From the NCBI GenBank assembly GCA_001274695.2, contig LARU01000004.1, positions 310,001 to 374,000 on the forward strand: a stretch of 64,000 nt of DNA. The letters are read 5' to 3'. The notes below the pieces were generated by a model. It had not been told where the DNA came from and made no database searches. It worked only from the letters and a program-made list of their open reading frames with translations. The stretch is from Azoarcus sp. PA01 (GTDB lineage: Bacteria; Pseudomonadota; Gammaproteobacteria; Burkholderiales; Rhodocyclaceae). Shown here piece by piece: positions 29,153-45,293 of this stretch (positions are counted from its first letter, which is position 1; each line of letters opens with the position of its first letter). The position numbers and the translations under genes are program-made.

Positions 29153-29341
29153 GTGAAGATCGCCGAGTTCGGCGAACTGCTGCTGATCGCCGTGCATTTT
29201 GTGCGTTTCACGGACGGCCGCGGCTATTCCGTTGCCCGGCTGCTGCGGGCGCAATACATCTTCGAGGGCGCGCTGCGCGCCCTCGAAGATGTATTGCGCG
29301 ATGAAGAACCATGCGATCGCCACCGAGGGCCGCTGCGATGA
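29153..29341 (+). pseudogene. DUF934-like fragment (sulfate-assimilation-associated family)
   Basis: GTG start with GGAGG nearby. The peptide LLIAVHFVRFTDGRGYSVAR, then LLRAQYIFEGALRALEDVLR, matches the core of DUF934 proteins (FTDGRxYSxARLLRERxxxxGELRAxGDVLRD) that are usually encoded beside cysH/cysI. It lacks the N-terminal third and the conserved C-terminal part after DVLRD, and no cys genes are near. The 3' part contains a perfect 51-base palindrome. Confidence 0.55.
29249..29299. repeat. Perfect 24-bp inverted repeat with 3-base loop
   Basis: Left arm 29249-29272 begins GCGCAATACATCTTCGAGG; the loop is CTG (29273-29275); the right arm 29276-29299 is its exact complement. It lies inside the DUF934-like fragment, so both strands can encode AQYIFEGA.RALEDVLR. 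There is no T run, so a terminator role is doubtful. Confidence 0.95.
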
Positions 29342-30918
29342 CCGTCCGTGCCTATCATGAAAATAGCAAGCACCGGCCCGAGCGCTATGCGCCGGGACCG
29401 GGCCGGCTCGACTGGGCGAATCAGCCGGATCCGTGGCGCAGTTATGCCGGCGCGCCGTGCATTGTGCTGCCGCTGGGGGCCGATGCGTTGGCGACGCGCT
29501 ATAACGACTTGCGCCAGGGCAGTCTGCCGAGGGCGGCGCCGCTCGATCGCGCGCACGTCGGCTTGCTGTTCGAGCTGTCGCTGGCGCTCTCCGCATGGAA
29601 GGAATTCGGTGGCACGCGCTGGGCGCTACGCTGCAATCCTTCGAGTGGCAATCTGCATCCGACCGAAGGATATCTGATTGCGCCGACGCTGCCGGACGTC
29701 GCGGCGGGCGTGTATCACTACTTGAGTCGCAGGCATGTGCTGGAACAGCGGGCGGGTGTGGCGGACGACTGGGACGCAGCCTTCCGCGGCCCGGCAGTGC
29801 TGGTCGCGCTCAGCTCGATCCACTGGCGCGAGGCGTGGAAGTACGGCGTGCGTGCGTATCGTTACTGCCAGCACGACTGCGGCCACGCGGTCGCCGCCAT
29901 TTCGCTGGCAGCTGCAGCGCTCGGCTGGTCGGCGCGGGTGCTCGATGAGGTCGGCGACGACGACATCGCACGGCTTGCCGGACTGGACCGGGAAGCCGAC
30001 TTCGACGGGACCGAGCGCGAAGTGCCGGACGTGCTGTTGCTGATCGGTGACGCGCAGGCGACGGTCGATGCCGATGCGCTCGCTGTCCTCAGCGCGCGTT
30101 GCGCGTGGCAGGGCCAGGCGAACCGGCTCAGCACGGGTCATGTGCGCTGGCACGACATCGACGCCGTTCACGCATCGACGCACAAACCGCGAACCGCGCC
30201 GAACGCGTGGCGCGCCATGCCCACGTTACCGGCGCCTGCAGAGCCGGCCCTCGACCTGCGCGCGGCAACATTGGTCCGTCAGCGCCGCAGCGCCGTCGCC
30301 TTCGACGGCGTCTCCGGCATGACTGCGGAAGCGTTCCTCGCGCTGCTCGATGCGCTGTTGCCGCGTGCGGGCGTGCCGCCGTGGAGCGCGTGGGCGGCGC
30401 AGCCGCAGGTGCATCTGGCGCTGCTCGTCCATCGGGTCACCGGCCTCGACGCGGGGCTTTACGTTTTTCTGCGCGATGCGACGGTGCTCGATGAACTGCG
30501 TGCGGCGCTGCGCAATGACTGGTTGTGGCACAAGGTCGGGCCGTCGCATCTGCCGCTATACCTGCTGATCCCCTACGACCTGCGTGCTTCGGCGCAGCTC
30601 GTCTGCTGCCATCAGGAAATTGCTGCCGATTCGTGCTTCGCGCTCGGCATGCTGGGGCGCTTCGGTCTGATCGAGCGCGAGCCGTGGCGCTACCCGGCGC
30701 TGTTCCGCGAATGCGGCATGATCGGCCAAGCGTTGTACCTCGAAGCAGAAGCGGCCGGCCTGCGCGGCACCGGCATCGGCTGCTATTTCGACGACTCGAT
30801 GCACGAATTGCTCGGTCTCGCGGGGAACGAGTGGCAGAGCCTGTATCACTTCACCGTCGGCGGGCCGATCGAGGATGCGCGGCTTAGTTCGCTGGCGCCA
30901 TATTCCGTGCGCGAGTAA
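29338..30918 (+). CDS. SagB/ThcOx-type nitroreductase-fold oxidoreductase
   Basis: 526 residues from ATG 29338. Two nitroreductase-like halves: the first with LLFELSLALSAWKEFGGTRW, RCNPSSGNLHPTEGYLI and HDCGHAVAAISLAAAALGW; the second with VRQRRSAVAFDGVSGMTAEA, LGMLGRF and GQALYLEAEAAGLRGTGIG. This is the SagB/ThcOx family, FMN enzymes that oxidise azolines in modified peptides, but many members stand alone with unknown substrates. No precursor peptide or YcaO cyclodehydratase is visible nearby. Confidence 0.85.
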   Translation: MTVRAYHENSKHRPERYAPGPGRLDWANQPDPWRSYAGAPCIVLPLGADALATRYNDLRQGSLPRAAPLDRAHVGLLFELSLALSAWKEFGGTRWALRCNPSSGNLHPTEGYLIAPTLPDVAAGVYHYLSRRHVLEQRAGVADDWDAAFRGPAVLVALSSIHWREAWKYGVRAYRYCQHDCGHAVAAISLAAAALGWSARVLDEVGDDDIARLAGLDREADFDGTEREVPDVLLLIGDAQATVDADALAVLSARCAWQGQANRLSTGHVRWHDIDAVHASTHKPRTAPNAWRAMPTLPAPAEPALDLRAATLVRQRRSAVAFDGVSGMTAEAFLALLDALLPRAGVPPWSAWAAQPQVHLALLVHRVTGLDAGLYVFLRDATVLDELRAALRNDWLWHKVGPSHLPLYLLIPYDLRASAQLVCCHQEIAADSCFALGMLGRFGLIEREPWRYPALFRECGMIGQALYLEAEAAGLRGTGIGCYFDDSMHELLGLAGNEWQSLYHFTVGGPIEDARLSSLAPYSVRE

Positions 30919-31069
30919 AGATCGTTAGCCGCGAGCGGACAGTGACGGCGCTTGGCATTCCGTCGCCCGTCCGGCGAAGAACACCGCTTCCCGCCCGGGG
31001 TCTGATCCGACGGTGCTCAAATCCAGAATCCAATTATGATGCACCGACCAGGTTCGCCAAGGTGAGTCC

Positions 31070-31828
31070 ATGAACGCGCTCAACCCGCGTGTTGCCGAAC
31101 GGCTCGCACTCGCGCTTTTGTGCATCCTTTTCGCTGGACTCGCGTTCGTGGCGCCCATCGCGCAGCCGCAGGACTACCACCGCTTTGCGGATTCGCGAGC
31201 GCTGTCGCTGGGACCGCTCTCTCTGCCGCATGCGGCTGACGTGCTGACGAGCCTCGCATTCACGGCTGCGGGCCTGGCAGGCCTCTCTTGCTGCTCCCGC
31301 TCGGCGCCCTCGCAATACTTGCCGCTAACGGTATTCTTCACCGGGCTCGTGCTCACTGGTATCGGTAGCGTCTGGTACCACCTTTCCCCATCCGACGCGT
31401 CTCTCGTGTGGGACCGGCTCGCCATGGCAATGACGTTTGGCGGAGCTGTAGGTGCCGTTGGGGCGGAACGGTTGGGACCCGCAGCCGGCAGCCGATGGCT
31501 CATCGCGTGGCTGATTGTAGGAGTGGCGGCGGTTGCCCTGTGGGTGCTATCCGGCGACTTAAGGCTTTATCTCGTTGCCCAGTTTGGCGGGCTCTGCACA
31601 CTGCTGCTCTGGTTCCGCCTCCCCGCCGCCGCGGCAGCGGTTCGGCTGCCATGGGGTTGGCTATTGCTCGCGTACGGGGTCGCAAAAGGCTTCGAGCTCC
31701 TTGACCGCCAGATTTGGCTGCTGACGGACACATTGTTTTCCGGTCATCCGATCAAGCATGTGGTGGTGGCGCTCGGTATATTGCCGATGCTCCGTGTTCT
31801 ATCGGCACGGCGGGTGGGAGCGGCGTGA
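31070..31828 (+). CDS. CREST/alkaline ceramidase-like multi-spanning membrane hydrolase
   Basis: 252 residues, about seven hydrophobic segments starting at residues ~10-30. The CREST-superfamily residues are visible: Ser and His in GIGSVWYHLSP, Asp in WDRLAMAM, and two His in GHPIKHVV, which together would bind zinc. Bacterial members are predicted lipid amidases, but substrates are unknown. RBS AAGGTGAG lies just upstream. Single gene, no clear operon. Confidence 0.75.
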   Translation: MNALNPRVAERLALALLCILFAGLAFVAPIAQPQDYHRFADSRALSLGPLSLPHAADVLTSLAFTAAGLAGLSCCSRSAPSQYLPLTVFFTGLVLTGIGSVWYHLSPSDASLVWDRLAMAMTFGGAVGAVGAERLGPAAGSRWLIAWLIVGVAAVALWVLSGDLRLYLVAQFGGLCTLLLWFRLPAAAAAVRLPWGWLLLAYGVAKGFELLDRQIWLLTDTLFSGHPIKHVVVALGILPMLRVLSARRVGAA

Positions 31829-32046
31829 ATGCCACGCGTAGCTGCCCGGAGCCGGTCAGGAGTGGACGGTGGTCACCATGGGAACACCGCTTGCCTCAGG
31901 GCTCGAGCCGCGCCGGCTGGCGCGGCGCTACACGCTTGCCATCGTGCGCTTCATGAAGCTTTGCCTCGGCAGCGGCAAGGAAGCGTGCGTCCGCCCGCGG
32001 AATCCTGAGCCGGCCCGCAGCCGCGCTACCGGGCCGCCCGCCGGAT

Positions 32047-32919
32047 TCAGCTTCGTTCGGCGAGGTACGCCGCAAACTCTTCGCCGATTTCGGGATGGCG
32101 CAAGCCGAGTTCGACGGTCGCTTTGAGATAGCCGAGCTTCGAGCCGCAGTCGTAGCGCACGCCCTTGAACTGGTACGACAGCACGGCCTCGTCCTTCAGC
32201 AATGCGGCGATCGCGTCGGTCAGCTGGTATTCGCCCCCCGCGCCCGGCTGCAGCGCGCGGATGTGGTCGAAGATGCGCGGCGTCAGGATGTAGCGACCGA
32301 CGACCGCTTGCGTCGTCGGCGCGTCTTCGGGCTTGGGTTTCTCGATGATCCCGGTCACCCGCTGTACGTCGCCGTGCTGCGCTTCGGTGCTGACGATGCC
32401 GTACTGGCGCGTCTCTTCACGCGGAACGTTCATCGTGCCGAGCACCGAACAGCGGTTGTAGTTATAGACGCCGACCATCTGCTCCATGATCGAGGCCGAG
32501 TCCGGGTTGTCGAGCAGGTCGTCGGCGAGGATCACCGCGAACGCTTCGTCGCCGATGACCGGTGCCGCGCACAGCACCGCGTGGCCGAGGCCGAGCGCTT
32601 CCGACTGGCGGATGTAGATGCAGTTCACGCCCTTCGGCACGGTGCGCTGCACCAGCGCGAGCATTTCCTTCTTGCCGCGGGCTTCGAGCTCGGTTTCGAG
32701 CTCGTAGGCCTTGTCGAAGTGATCCTCGATCGAACGCTTGGTACGCCCGGTGATGAAAATCATGTCGGTGATGCCGGCCGCGACGGCTTCCTCGACCGCG
32801 TACTGGATCAGCGGTTTGTCGACGATCGGCAGCATCTCCTTCGGGCTCGCCTTGGTGGCCGGCAAAAAGCGCGTGCCCATGCCGGCGACCGGAAATACCG
32901 CTTTCGTGACTTTCTTCAT
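32047..32919 (-). CDS. galU: UTP-glucose-1-phosphate uridylyltransferase
   Basis: 290 residues from the ATG at 32919 ([20 protein letters not shown]). Nucleotidyl-transfer signature [18 protein letters not shown], uridine and sugar sites in [14 protein letters not shown] and [12 protein letters not shown], and C-terminal [17 protein letters not shown]. Makes UDP-glucose for envelope polysaccharides. Last gene of smc-zipA-ligA-galU. The 218-base gap after it carries a GC-rich hairpin (31907-31926) without a U run. Confidence 0.96.
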   Translation of the reverse strand: MKKVTKAVFPVAGMGTRFLPATKASPKEMLPIVDKPLIQYAVEEAVAAGITDMIFITGRTKRSIEDHFDKAYELETELEARGKKEMLALVQRTVPKGVNCIYIRQSEALGLGHAVLCAAPVIGDEAFAVILADDLLDNPDSASIMEQMVGVYNYNRCSVLGTMNVPREETRQYGIVSTEAQHGDVQRVTGIIEKPKPEDAPTTQAVVGRYILTPRIFDHIRALQPGAGGEYQLTDAIAALLKDEAVLSYQFKGVRYDCGSKLGYLKATVELGLRHPEIGEEFAAYLAERS

Positions 32920-32963
32920 GTCGTGATTCTCCCTGTTGAATGTTCTGGACGGGCCGCCGCCCG

Positions 32964-36118
<3,155 letters not shown>

Positions 36119-36227
36119 TCCCGTTGTGAACGCTTCGTCGCCGCAGGGCGGGAATCGTCACCAGTTGATCCTGTATACAAAAGAATCGGTCCGCCGCCGG
36201 TGCGGCAGACCGGGACCCGTTCGTGCG

Positions 36228-39200
36228 TCAGGCTGCCGCCGGCTCGGCCAGGCGCAGCGCCTCTTCGATATCCACTTCCACGACCCGCGAAACGCCTTGT
36301 TCCTGCATCGTCACGCCGACCAGCTGCTGCGCGATTTCCATCGTGATCTTGCTGTGGCTGATGAAAACGAACTGTGTTTGCGATGACATGCGTTTTACCA
36401 TCTGGCAATAGCGTTCGGTGTTGGTATCGTCCAGTGGCGCATCGACCTCGTCAAGCATGCAGAACGGCGCGGGGTTGAGCTGGAACATCGAGAATACCAA
36501 CGCAATCGCCGTCAGCGCCTTTTCGCCACCGGAAAGCAGATGTATCGAGGTGTTTTTCTTGCCCGGCGGCTGGGCGACGATCTGGATGCCGGCGTCGAGA
36601 ATTTCATCGCCGGTCAGCACCAGCCTGGCCTGGCCACCGCCGAACAGCTGCGGGAACAGCGTGCCGAAATGCTGCGTGACGGTATTGTAGGTGTCCTGCA
36701 GCTGCTCGCGCGTTTCGCGGTCGATGCGGCGGATCGCGTCCTCGAGGGTGACGATCGCCTGGCTCAAGTCCTCGTTCTGCGCGTCGAGATAACCTTTGCG
36801 CTCCTGCGCGCTGCGCAGCTCGTCGAGCGCGGCGAGGTTGACCTGTCCGAGTTCGGCGATCTCGCGCGCCAGCCGTGCCACTTCGCGTACCAGCGCGGCC
36901 TCGCGCAAGTCCGCGGTCAGCAGCGGCTGCAGCGTCGCTTCGTCGGCCTGCGCTTCGGCGAGGCGCTCGTCGAACTGCGCCACCGCAAGCTCCGCCGCCT
37001 GGACGCCCAGCCGCAGCTCGGCGATGCGGGTGCGCGCGGGCGCCGCCTCGCGCTCGGTTCGCAGGCGCAGCTCCTCGGTCTGCTTGAGCACGGAAGCGGC
37101 CTGCTCCAGCGCGTCGCGCCGCGCCGAAAGCGCCGTCTCGCGGCGCTGGCGCAGCGTCAGCGCTTCGTGCAGGGCGTCGCGGCAGCGGCTGCAGTCGATC
37201 CCGTCGAGTTCATGGCGGCAGGCGTCGAGCTCGGTGGCGATGCGGTCGAGCTGTTCGGCCGCAAGCGCTGTGTTGCGGGCGATGTCCTCGAGCTTGCCGG
37301 CACATTCGCGCTCGGAGAAACGCGCTTCCTGCAGGTCCCGCGCCGTCGCCTGATCGAGCGCGCGCGTCTCGCGCAGCAGGTTGTCGCGCTCGGCGAGCAC
37401 TTCCATCGCGGCGTCGAGCCGCTCGCGCTGCAGTTCGGCCAGTTCGGCCGAACGCGCCTGTTCGGTTTCGGCACGCTCGAGCTGCTGGCGCTCGACGGCT
37501 TCGAGGTGCACAAGGTCGTCGAGATCACGCGTGAGCTGTGCGCGGCGCTCTTCGGCGCGTTGGCGTGCCTGCGTCAGCTTCAGCAGCCCGACCTGTTCGG
37601 CGTGGATCTGCTGCTGCATCGATTGCAGCTCGCGCCGCAGCGCGTTGCCGCGCTCCTGCAGGTCGGACGCGATCGCTTCGGCTTCGAGCAGCGTGTCGTG
37701 CGCCTGCTGTGCCTCGGCTTCCAGCGCGCGCTGGCGATCCGCGAGCGTGTCGATTTCGCGCTGGCGTTCGATGACGCCGTGCGTGCGGCTGTCCGGCACG
37801 TAATGGATGAGCGCATGGCGAGTCAGGAGCTGCCCCTGCGGACCGACGAGGCAGGTGCCGGAAGCGAGTTCGGCGCGCCGAGTGAGCCACGGTTCGAGCG
37901 CGTCGACCGCAAAACAGCCGTGCAGCCCCTCGGCCAACGCGGACCGAAGCGCTGCCTCCGACAGGTGCACCCGGTCGATCAACGCCGTCGCGCCCGAAGG
38001 GGGCTCGAGCGGTGCGAGCGGCACGTCCGCACCGGCGAACGCGATTGCGAATGCGGTCGGCGGAGCCTCGTCGAACATTGCTCGCGCCGCGTCGTCGACG
38101 GCACCGGTGAGCGCGGCGAGCCGCTCGCGCAGCACCGCCTCGACGGCGGTTTCCCAGCCTGCATCGACTCGCAGGGCACGCCACAGCGGCGCCAGCTCGG
38201 CGAGGCGGTGGCGCTTCAGCCAGTCGCCGAGCTGCCCTTGCGACTGCACTTTCGCCTGCAGTTGCACCAGCGCGTCGCGCCGGGCGCGCAACTCGGTCAG
38301 CCGGCGCTGCACCTGACGTTCCCCGTCGAGCGCGGTTTTCAGCGTCGCCTGGGCTTGCGCGAGGCGGGACTGTGTCTGCACGAGATCCTGCTGGCGGGCG
38401 TCGTGCTCGTCGCGCAGCGTGTCGAGCCGGGCTTCCTGCTGGGCGAGCGCCGCCTCGTCCGGCCCGTCGATCGCGCTGCCGTCGCCGAGCAGCCGCGCCC
38501 GTCGCTGCGCGAGCGCATCGAGCGCGCGCGCGGCGTTTGCCCGGTTCGCTTCGCCGACGCGCAGCTGCTGCTCGGTCTGGCCGAGTTCCCGGCGTGCGGC
38601 CGCGACCGTGGCGTCCGCCGCCTGGCGCGCGGACTCCGCTTCCGGCAGGCGCTCGGCCACTTCGGCATGGCGTGCTTCAGCCTGCTCGGCGCGCAGCGCG
38701 GCGTTTTCCAGCAATGCGCTCCAGCGCTCGCGGTCGCTGTCGAGTGCGTCACCGCGGGCGCGCCAGTGCGCTTCGTCAACCGCGAGCTGGGCGAGACGGG
38801 CTTCGAGACGCTTGCGCGCGTCCTCGACGTGCCGAAGCTCGGCTTCGAGCCGGCTGACTTCGGCGCAGATCGCGGCCAGGTCGCTCTGTGCCGCGTGCGT
38901 CGCCTCGGACGCCGAAAAATGCGCTGCGCGGCCCGATTCGACCGCGTTTTCGAGTTCCTGAAGCCGCGCGCTGTCGGATTCCATCTTCGCCGACAGCTCG
39001 TTGAGTTCGACTTGCAAGCGCACCTGCTCGCTGCGGGCGTCGTTGCGCTTGAGCAGCCACAACAGCTGCTGGCGCTCGGTATGCGCAGCGCTCAGCGCGC
39101 GAAAACGGTCTGCGATCGCGGCCTGTGCGTCGAGGTGGCCGATGCGCTCGCCGAGCTCCATGCGGATGTCGTCGAGCCGGGTGAGGTTGTCGCGCGCATC

Positions 39201-39755
39201 GGACAGCCGGCCTTCGGTCTCGCGGCGCCGCTCGCGGTATTTCGTGACGCCCGCGGCTTCTTCGAGAAAGCCGCGGATTTCCTCCGGCCGCGCCTCGATG
39301 ATCCGCGAGATCATGCCCTGCTCGATGATCGCGTAAGCGCGCGGCCCGAGTCCGGTGCCGAGGAACAGGTCGATGACGTCCTTGCGGCGCACGTGGACGT
39401 TGTTGAGGTAATACGTCGATTCGCCGCTGCGGTCGAGCACCCGCTTGACCGAGATTTCGGCGTAGCGCGACCACTGCCCCGCTGCGCGCCCTTCGGCGTT
39501 GTCGAACACCAGCTCGACGCTCGCCCGCGACACCGGTTTTCTCGTCGTCGAGCCGTTGAAAATCACGTCCTGCATCGACTCGCCGCGCAGCGCGCTCGCG
39601 CGCGTTTCGCCGAGCACCCAGCGCACCGCGTCGATGATGTTCGACTTGCCGCAGCCGTTCGGCCCGACGACCCCGACGAGGTTGCCGGGAGTGAGGACGG
39701 TGGTCGGGTCGACGAAGGTCTTGAAACCGGCGAGTTTGAGCTTGGAAAGACGCAC
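36228..39755 (-). CDS. smc: Chromosome segregation ATPase SMC
   Basis: 1175 residues, full length. N-terminal head with Walker A GPNGCGKSN; long coiled coils (~170-510 and ~670-1000) rich in A/E/R/Q; hinge in between (~510-660); C-terminal head with signature LLSGGEKALTAIALVF and Walker B FCMLDEVDAPLDDTN. Heads and hinge are all intact. First gene of the smc-zipA-ligA-galU group. The opposite strand carries an artefactual long open frame. Confidence 0.97.
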   Translation of the reverse strand: MRLSKLKLAGFKTFVDPTTVLTPGNLVGVVGPNGCGKSNIIDAVRWVLGETRASALRGESMQDVIFNGSTTRKPVSRASVELVFDNAEGRAAGQWSRYAEISVKRVLDRSGESTYYLNNVHVRRKDVIDLFLGTGLGPRAYAIIEQGMISRIIEARPEEIRGFLEEAAGVTKYRERRRETEGRLSDARDNLTRLDDIRMELGERIGHLDAQAAIADRFRALSAAHTERQQLLWLLKRNDARSEQVRLQVELNELSAKMESDSARLQELENAVESGRAAHFSASEATHAAQSDLAAICAEVSRLEAELRHVEDARKRLEARLAQLAVDEAHWRARGDALDSDRERWSALLENAALRAEQAEARHAEVAERLPEAESARQAADATVAAARRELGQTEQQLRVGEANRANAARALDALAQRRARLLGDGSAIDGPDEAALAQQEARLDTLRDEHDARQQDLVQTQSRLAQAQATLKTALDGERQVQRRLTELRARRDALVQLQAKVQSQGQLGDWLKRHRLAELAPLWRALRVDAGWETAVEAVLRERLAALTGAVDDAARAMFDEAPPTAFAIAFAGADVPLAPLEPPSGATALIDRVHLSEAALRSALAEGLHGCFAVDALEPWLTRRAELASGTCLVGPQGQLLTRHALIHYVPDSRTHGVIERQREIDTLADRQRALEAEAQQAHDTLLEAEAIASDLQERGNALRRELQSMQQQIHAEQVGLLKLTQARQRAEERRAQLTRDLDDLVHLEAVERQQLERAETEQARSAELAELQRERLDAAMEVLAERDNLLRETRALDQATARDLQEARFSERECAGKLEDIARNTALAAEQLDRIATELDACRHELDGIDCSRCRDALHEALTLRQRRETALSARRDALEQAASVLKQTEELRLRTEREAAPARTRIAELRLGVQAAELAVAQFDERLAEAQADEATLQPLLTADLREAALVREVARLAREIAELGQVNLAALDELRSAQERKGYLDAQNEDLSQAIVTLEDAIRRIDRETREQLQDTYNTVTQHFGTLFPQLFGGGQARLVLTGDEILDAGIQIVAQPPGKKNTSIHLLSGGEKALTAIALVFSMFQLNPAPFCMLDEVDAPLDDTNTERYCQMVKRMSSQTQFVFISHSKITMEIAQQLVGVTMQEQGVSRVVEVDIEEALRLAEPAAA

Positions 39756-39865
39756 GTCGGAACGAGGGTGAACGGTCGGTTCAGGGCTGTCGAAAGCGCG
39801 TCATGATAACATCCCCGATCCACGGCCCCGCGGCCGGTGCCCCGAAATATGCCGACACAATTGAC

Positions 39866-41062
39866 GTGAATCCCAACCTCGACCGACTGCAGTCCTACCC
39901 TTTCGAAAAATTGCGCAAGCTGTTCGACGGACTCGCCCCGCCCGCCGGCCTGGCCCCGATCCGGCTGTCGATCGGCGAGCCGCGGCACGCGACGCCGGCT
40001 TTCATCACGCAGGCGCTGATCGACAATCTCGACGGCCTCGCAGCCTATCCCGCCACCCAGGGCAGCGACGCGCTGCGCGGCGCGATCGCCGGCTGGCTCG
40101 AGCGGCGCTACGGGCTGCCCGCGGTCGACGCCGCGACCCAGGTGCTGCCGGTCAACGGATCGCGCGAAGCGCTGTTCGCGTTCGCGCAGTGCATCGTCGA
40201 CAGCCGCGGCGGCGCCGCGAAAGTGCTGTGCCCGAACCCGTTCTACCAGATCTACGAAGGCGCGGCGCTCCTCGCCGGTGCCGAGCCGGTGTTCCTCAAC
40301 AACCTGCCCGAAAACCGTTTCGGTTCGGACTTCGATTCGCTGCCGGAGTCGGTGTGGCGCGATGTCCAGCTGGCGTTCGTCTGCTCGCCGGGCAATCCGA
40401 CCGGACGCGTGCTGTCGCTGCACGAGTGGGCGCGCCTGTTCGAGCTTTCCGACCGCCACGGCTTCGTGATCGCTGCCGATGAGTGCTATTCCGAGATCTA
40501 TTTCGACGAAAACGCGCCTCCGGTCGGCGCGCTGCAGGCCGCGCAGGAGCTCGGTCGCGGTGACTTCCGCAATCTCGTGACGTTCTCGAGCCTGTCGAAG
40601 CGCTCGAACGTGCCGGGCATGCGCTCCGGGTTCGTCGCCGGCGACGCCGCCGTGCTCAAGGCTTTCCTGCGCTATCGCACTTACCACGGCTGCGCGATGA
40701 ACCCGGCCGTGCAGGCCGCTTCGGTCGCCGCCTGGAACGACGAAGCGCACGTCGTCGACAACCGCCGGCTGTACCGCGAGAAATTCGATCGTGTCACGCC
40801 CCTCGTCGCGCGCCACCTGAAAGTCGAGCGGCCCGACGCCGGGTTCTACCTGTGGGCGCAGACGCCGCTCCCGGACACCGAGTTCGCCCGGCGCCTGCAG
40901 GGTGAATATAATGTCACGGTACTGCCGGGCAGCTTCCTCGCCCGCGAGGCCAACGGCGTCAATCCGGGCGCCGGCTTCGTGCGCATCGCCCTCGTCGCCC
41001 CGACTGCCGAATGCGTCGAGGCGGCCGAGCGCATCGCCGCTTTCTGCCAATCTCTCCCATAA
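39866..41062 (+). CDS. dapC: Succinyldiaminopimelate transaminase
   Basis: 398 residues from GTG 39866 ([20 protein letters not shown]), where family members begin; an ATG at 39803 is in frame but adds an atypical leader. Fold-type I PLP aminotransferase: [38 protein letters not shown] Lys in [16 protein letters not shown] and Arg near the end (AGFVRIALV). Lysine/peptidoglycan pathway step; followed by dapD. Confidence 0.92.
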   Translation: MNPNLDRLQSYPFEKLRKLFDGLAPPAGLAPIRLSIGEPRHATPAFITQALIDNLDGLAAYPATQGSDALRGAIAGWLERRYGLPAVDAATQVLPVNGSREALFAFAQCIVDSRGGAAKVLCPNPFYQIYEGAALLAGAEPVFLNNLPENRFGSDFDSLPESVWRDVQLAFVCSPGNPTGRVLSLHEWARLFELSDRHGFVIAADECYSEIYFDENAPPVGALQAAQELGRGDFRNLVTFSSLSKRSNVPGMRSGFVAGDAAVLKAFLRYRTYHGCAMNPAVQAASVAAWNDEAHVVDNRRLYREKFDRVTPLVARHLKVERPDAGFYLWAQTPLPDTEFARRLQGEYNVTVLPGSFLAREANGVNPGAGFVRIALVAPTAECVEAAERIAAFCQSLP

Positions 41063-41075
41063 CGGAAAACTCCCC

Positions 41076-41897
<822 letters not shown>

Positions 41898-41993
41898 TTC
41901 CCGCTATCGGGCGGTCGCTGAGCCGGGCCGACGGGCGGTCCGGCCGGCACCACGGTCCGCACCTCCCTTTTTCCGTTCCGGAGACCCGCCGCG

Positions 41994-44358
<2,365 letters not shown>

Positions 44359-44360
44359 AG

Positions 44361-45290
44361 ATGTCCGACCTCCACGACGACACTGAACACGAACACGACC
44401 ACGGCCCGCTCGGCGAACTGGTCACGCTGCGCGACTGGCTGCGCTACGCGGTCACGCGCTTCAATCGCGCCGGGCTGTTCTTCGGCCATGGGTGCGGGGA
44501 TGCTTACGACGAAGCGGTGTGGCTGCTGCTGCACACGTTGTCGCTGCCGCTCGACCGGCTCGAGCCGTTCCTCGATGCCTGCATCACGGCTGACGAGCGC
44601 GAGTCGCTGTTCGCGGTCATCGAGCGCCGCGCGGCCGAGCGAGTGCCGGCCGCGTACATTACCGGGGAAGCCTGGCTGGGGGACTTCCGTTTCCAGGTCG
44701 ACGAGCGCGTGATCGTTCCCCGCTCCTTTTTCGCCGAACTGCTCGAGGACGGTTTCGCCCCGTGGATCGACGATGCTGAAGAGGTCACTTCGGCGCTCGA
44801 CTTGTGCACCGGGTCGGGCTGTCTGGCGATCCTGATGGCGCATGCGTTCCCGAATGCGCAAATCGTCGGCGCCGATCTTTCCGACGACGCGCTGCAAGTC
44901 GCGCGTGCGAATGTGTCCGACTACGATCTCGACGACCGCATCGAGCTACTCAAAAGCGATGTGTTCAACGGGCTTGCGGGGCGCACCTTCGATCTCATCA
45001 TCAGCAATCCGCCGTACGTCACCTCAGACGCGATGGCGACGCTGCCGCCCGAATACCTGCACGAGCCGCGCATGGCGCTTGCTGCTGGCGAGGACGGGCT
45101 GGACATCGTCCGCCGCCTGGTCGCGGGCGCGAAAGCGCACCTGAATCCGGGTGGCGTGCTGGCGGTCGAGGTCGGCCACAATCGACACCTCGTCGAAGAG
45201 GCCTTCCCTGAACTTTCGCCGGTCTGGCTTTCGGCCAAGGGAGGGGACGACATGGTTTTCGTGCTGCGCGCCGACGAATTACCGGAGTAA
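44361..45290 (+). CDS. prmB: 50S ribosomal protein L3 N5-glutamine methyltransferase
   Basis: 309 residues. SAM-binding motif I DLCTGSGCLAILMA and catalytic NPPY in LIISNPPYVTSDAMATLP. The N-terminal helical domain matches PrmB rather than PrmC (LRYAVTRFNRAGLFFGHGCG, AYDEAVWLLLHTL). A His/Asp/Glu-rich N-terminal stretch (SDLHDDTEHEHDHG) precedes it. Tightly coupled to dapE. Confidence 0.93.
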   Translation: MSDLHDDTEHEHDHGPLGELVTLRDWLRYAVTRFNRAGLFFGHGCGDAYDEAVWLLLHTLSLPLDRLEPFLDACITADERESLFAVIERRAAERVPAAYITGEAWLGDFRFQVDERVIVPRSFFAELLEDGFAPWIDDAEEVTSALDLCTGSGCLAILMAHAFPNAQIVGADLSDDALQVARANVSDYDLDDRIELLKSDVFNGLAGRTFDLIISNPPYVTSDAMATLPPEYLHEPRMALAAGEDGLDIVRRLVAGAKAHLNPGGVLAVEVGHNRHLVEEAFPELSPVWLSAKGGDDMVFVLRADELPE

Positions 45291-45293
45291 AAA

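Noticed and set aside
29014..29211. Minus-strand 65-residue membrane-like frame
   Set aside because: No start signal, no family; hydrophobic run alone is not enough.
31907..31926. GC hairpin after galU as a terminator
   Set aside because: Eight-base stem but no U run on either strand.
36540..39806. 1088-residue open frame opposite smc
   Set aside because: Antisense of intact smc; high-GC codon use leaves the opposite frame open. No family likeness.
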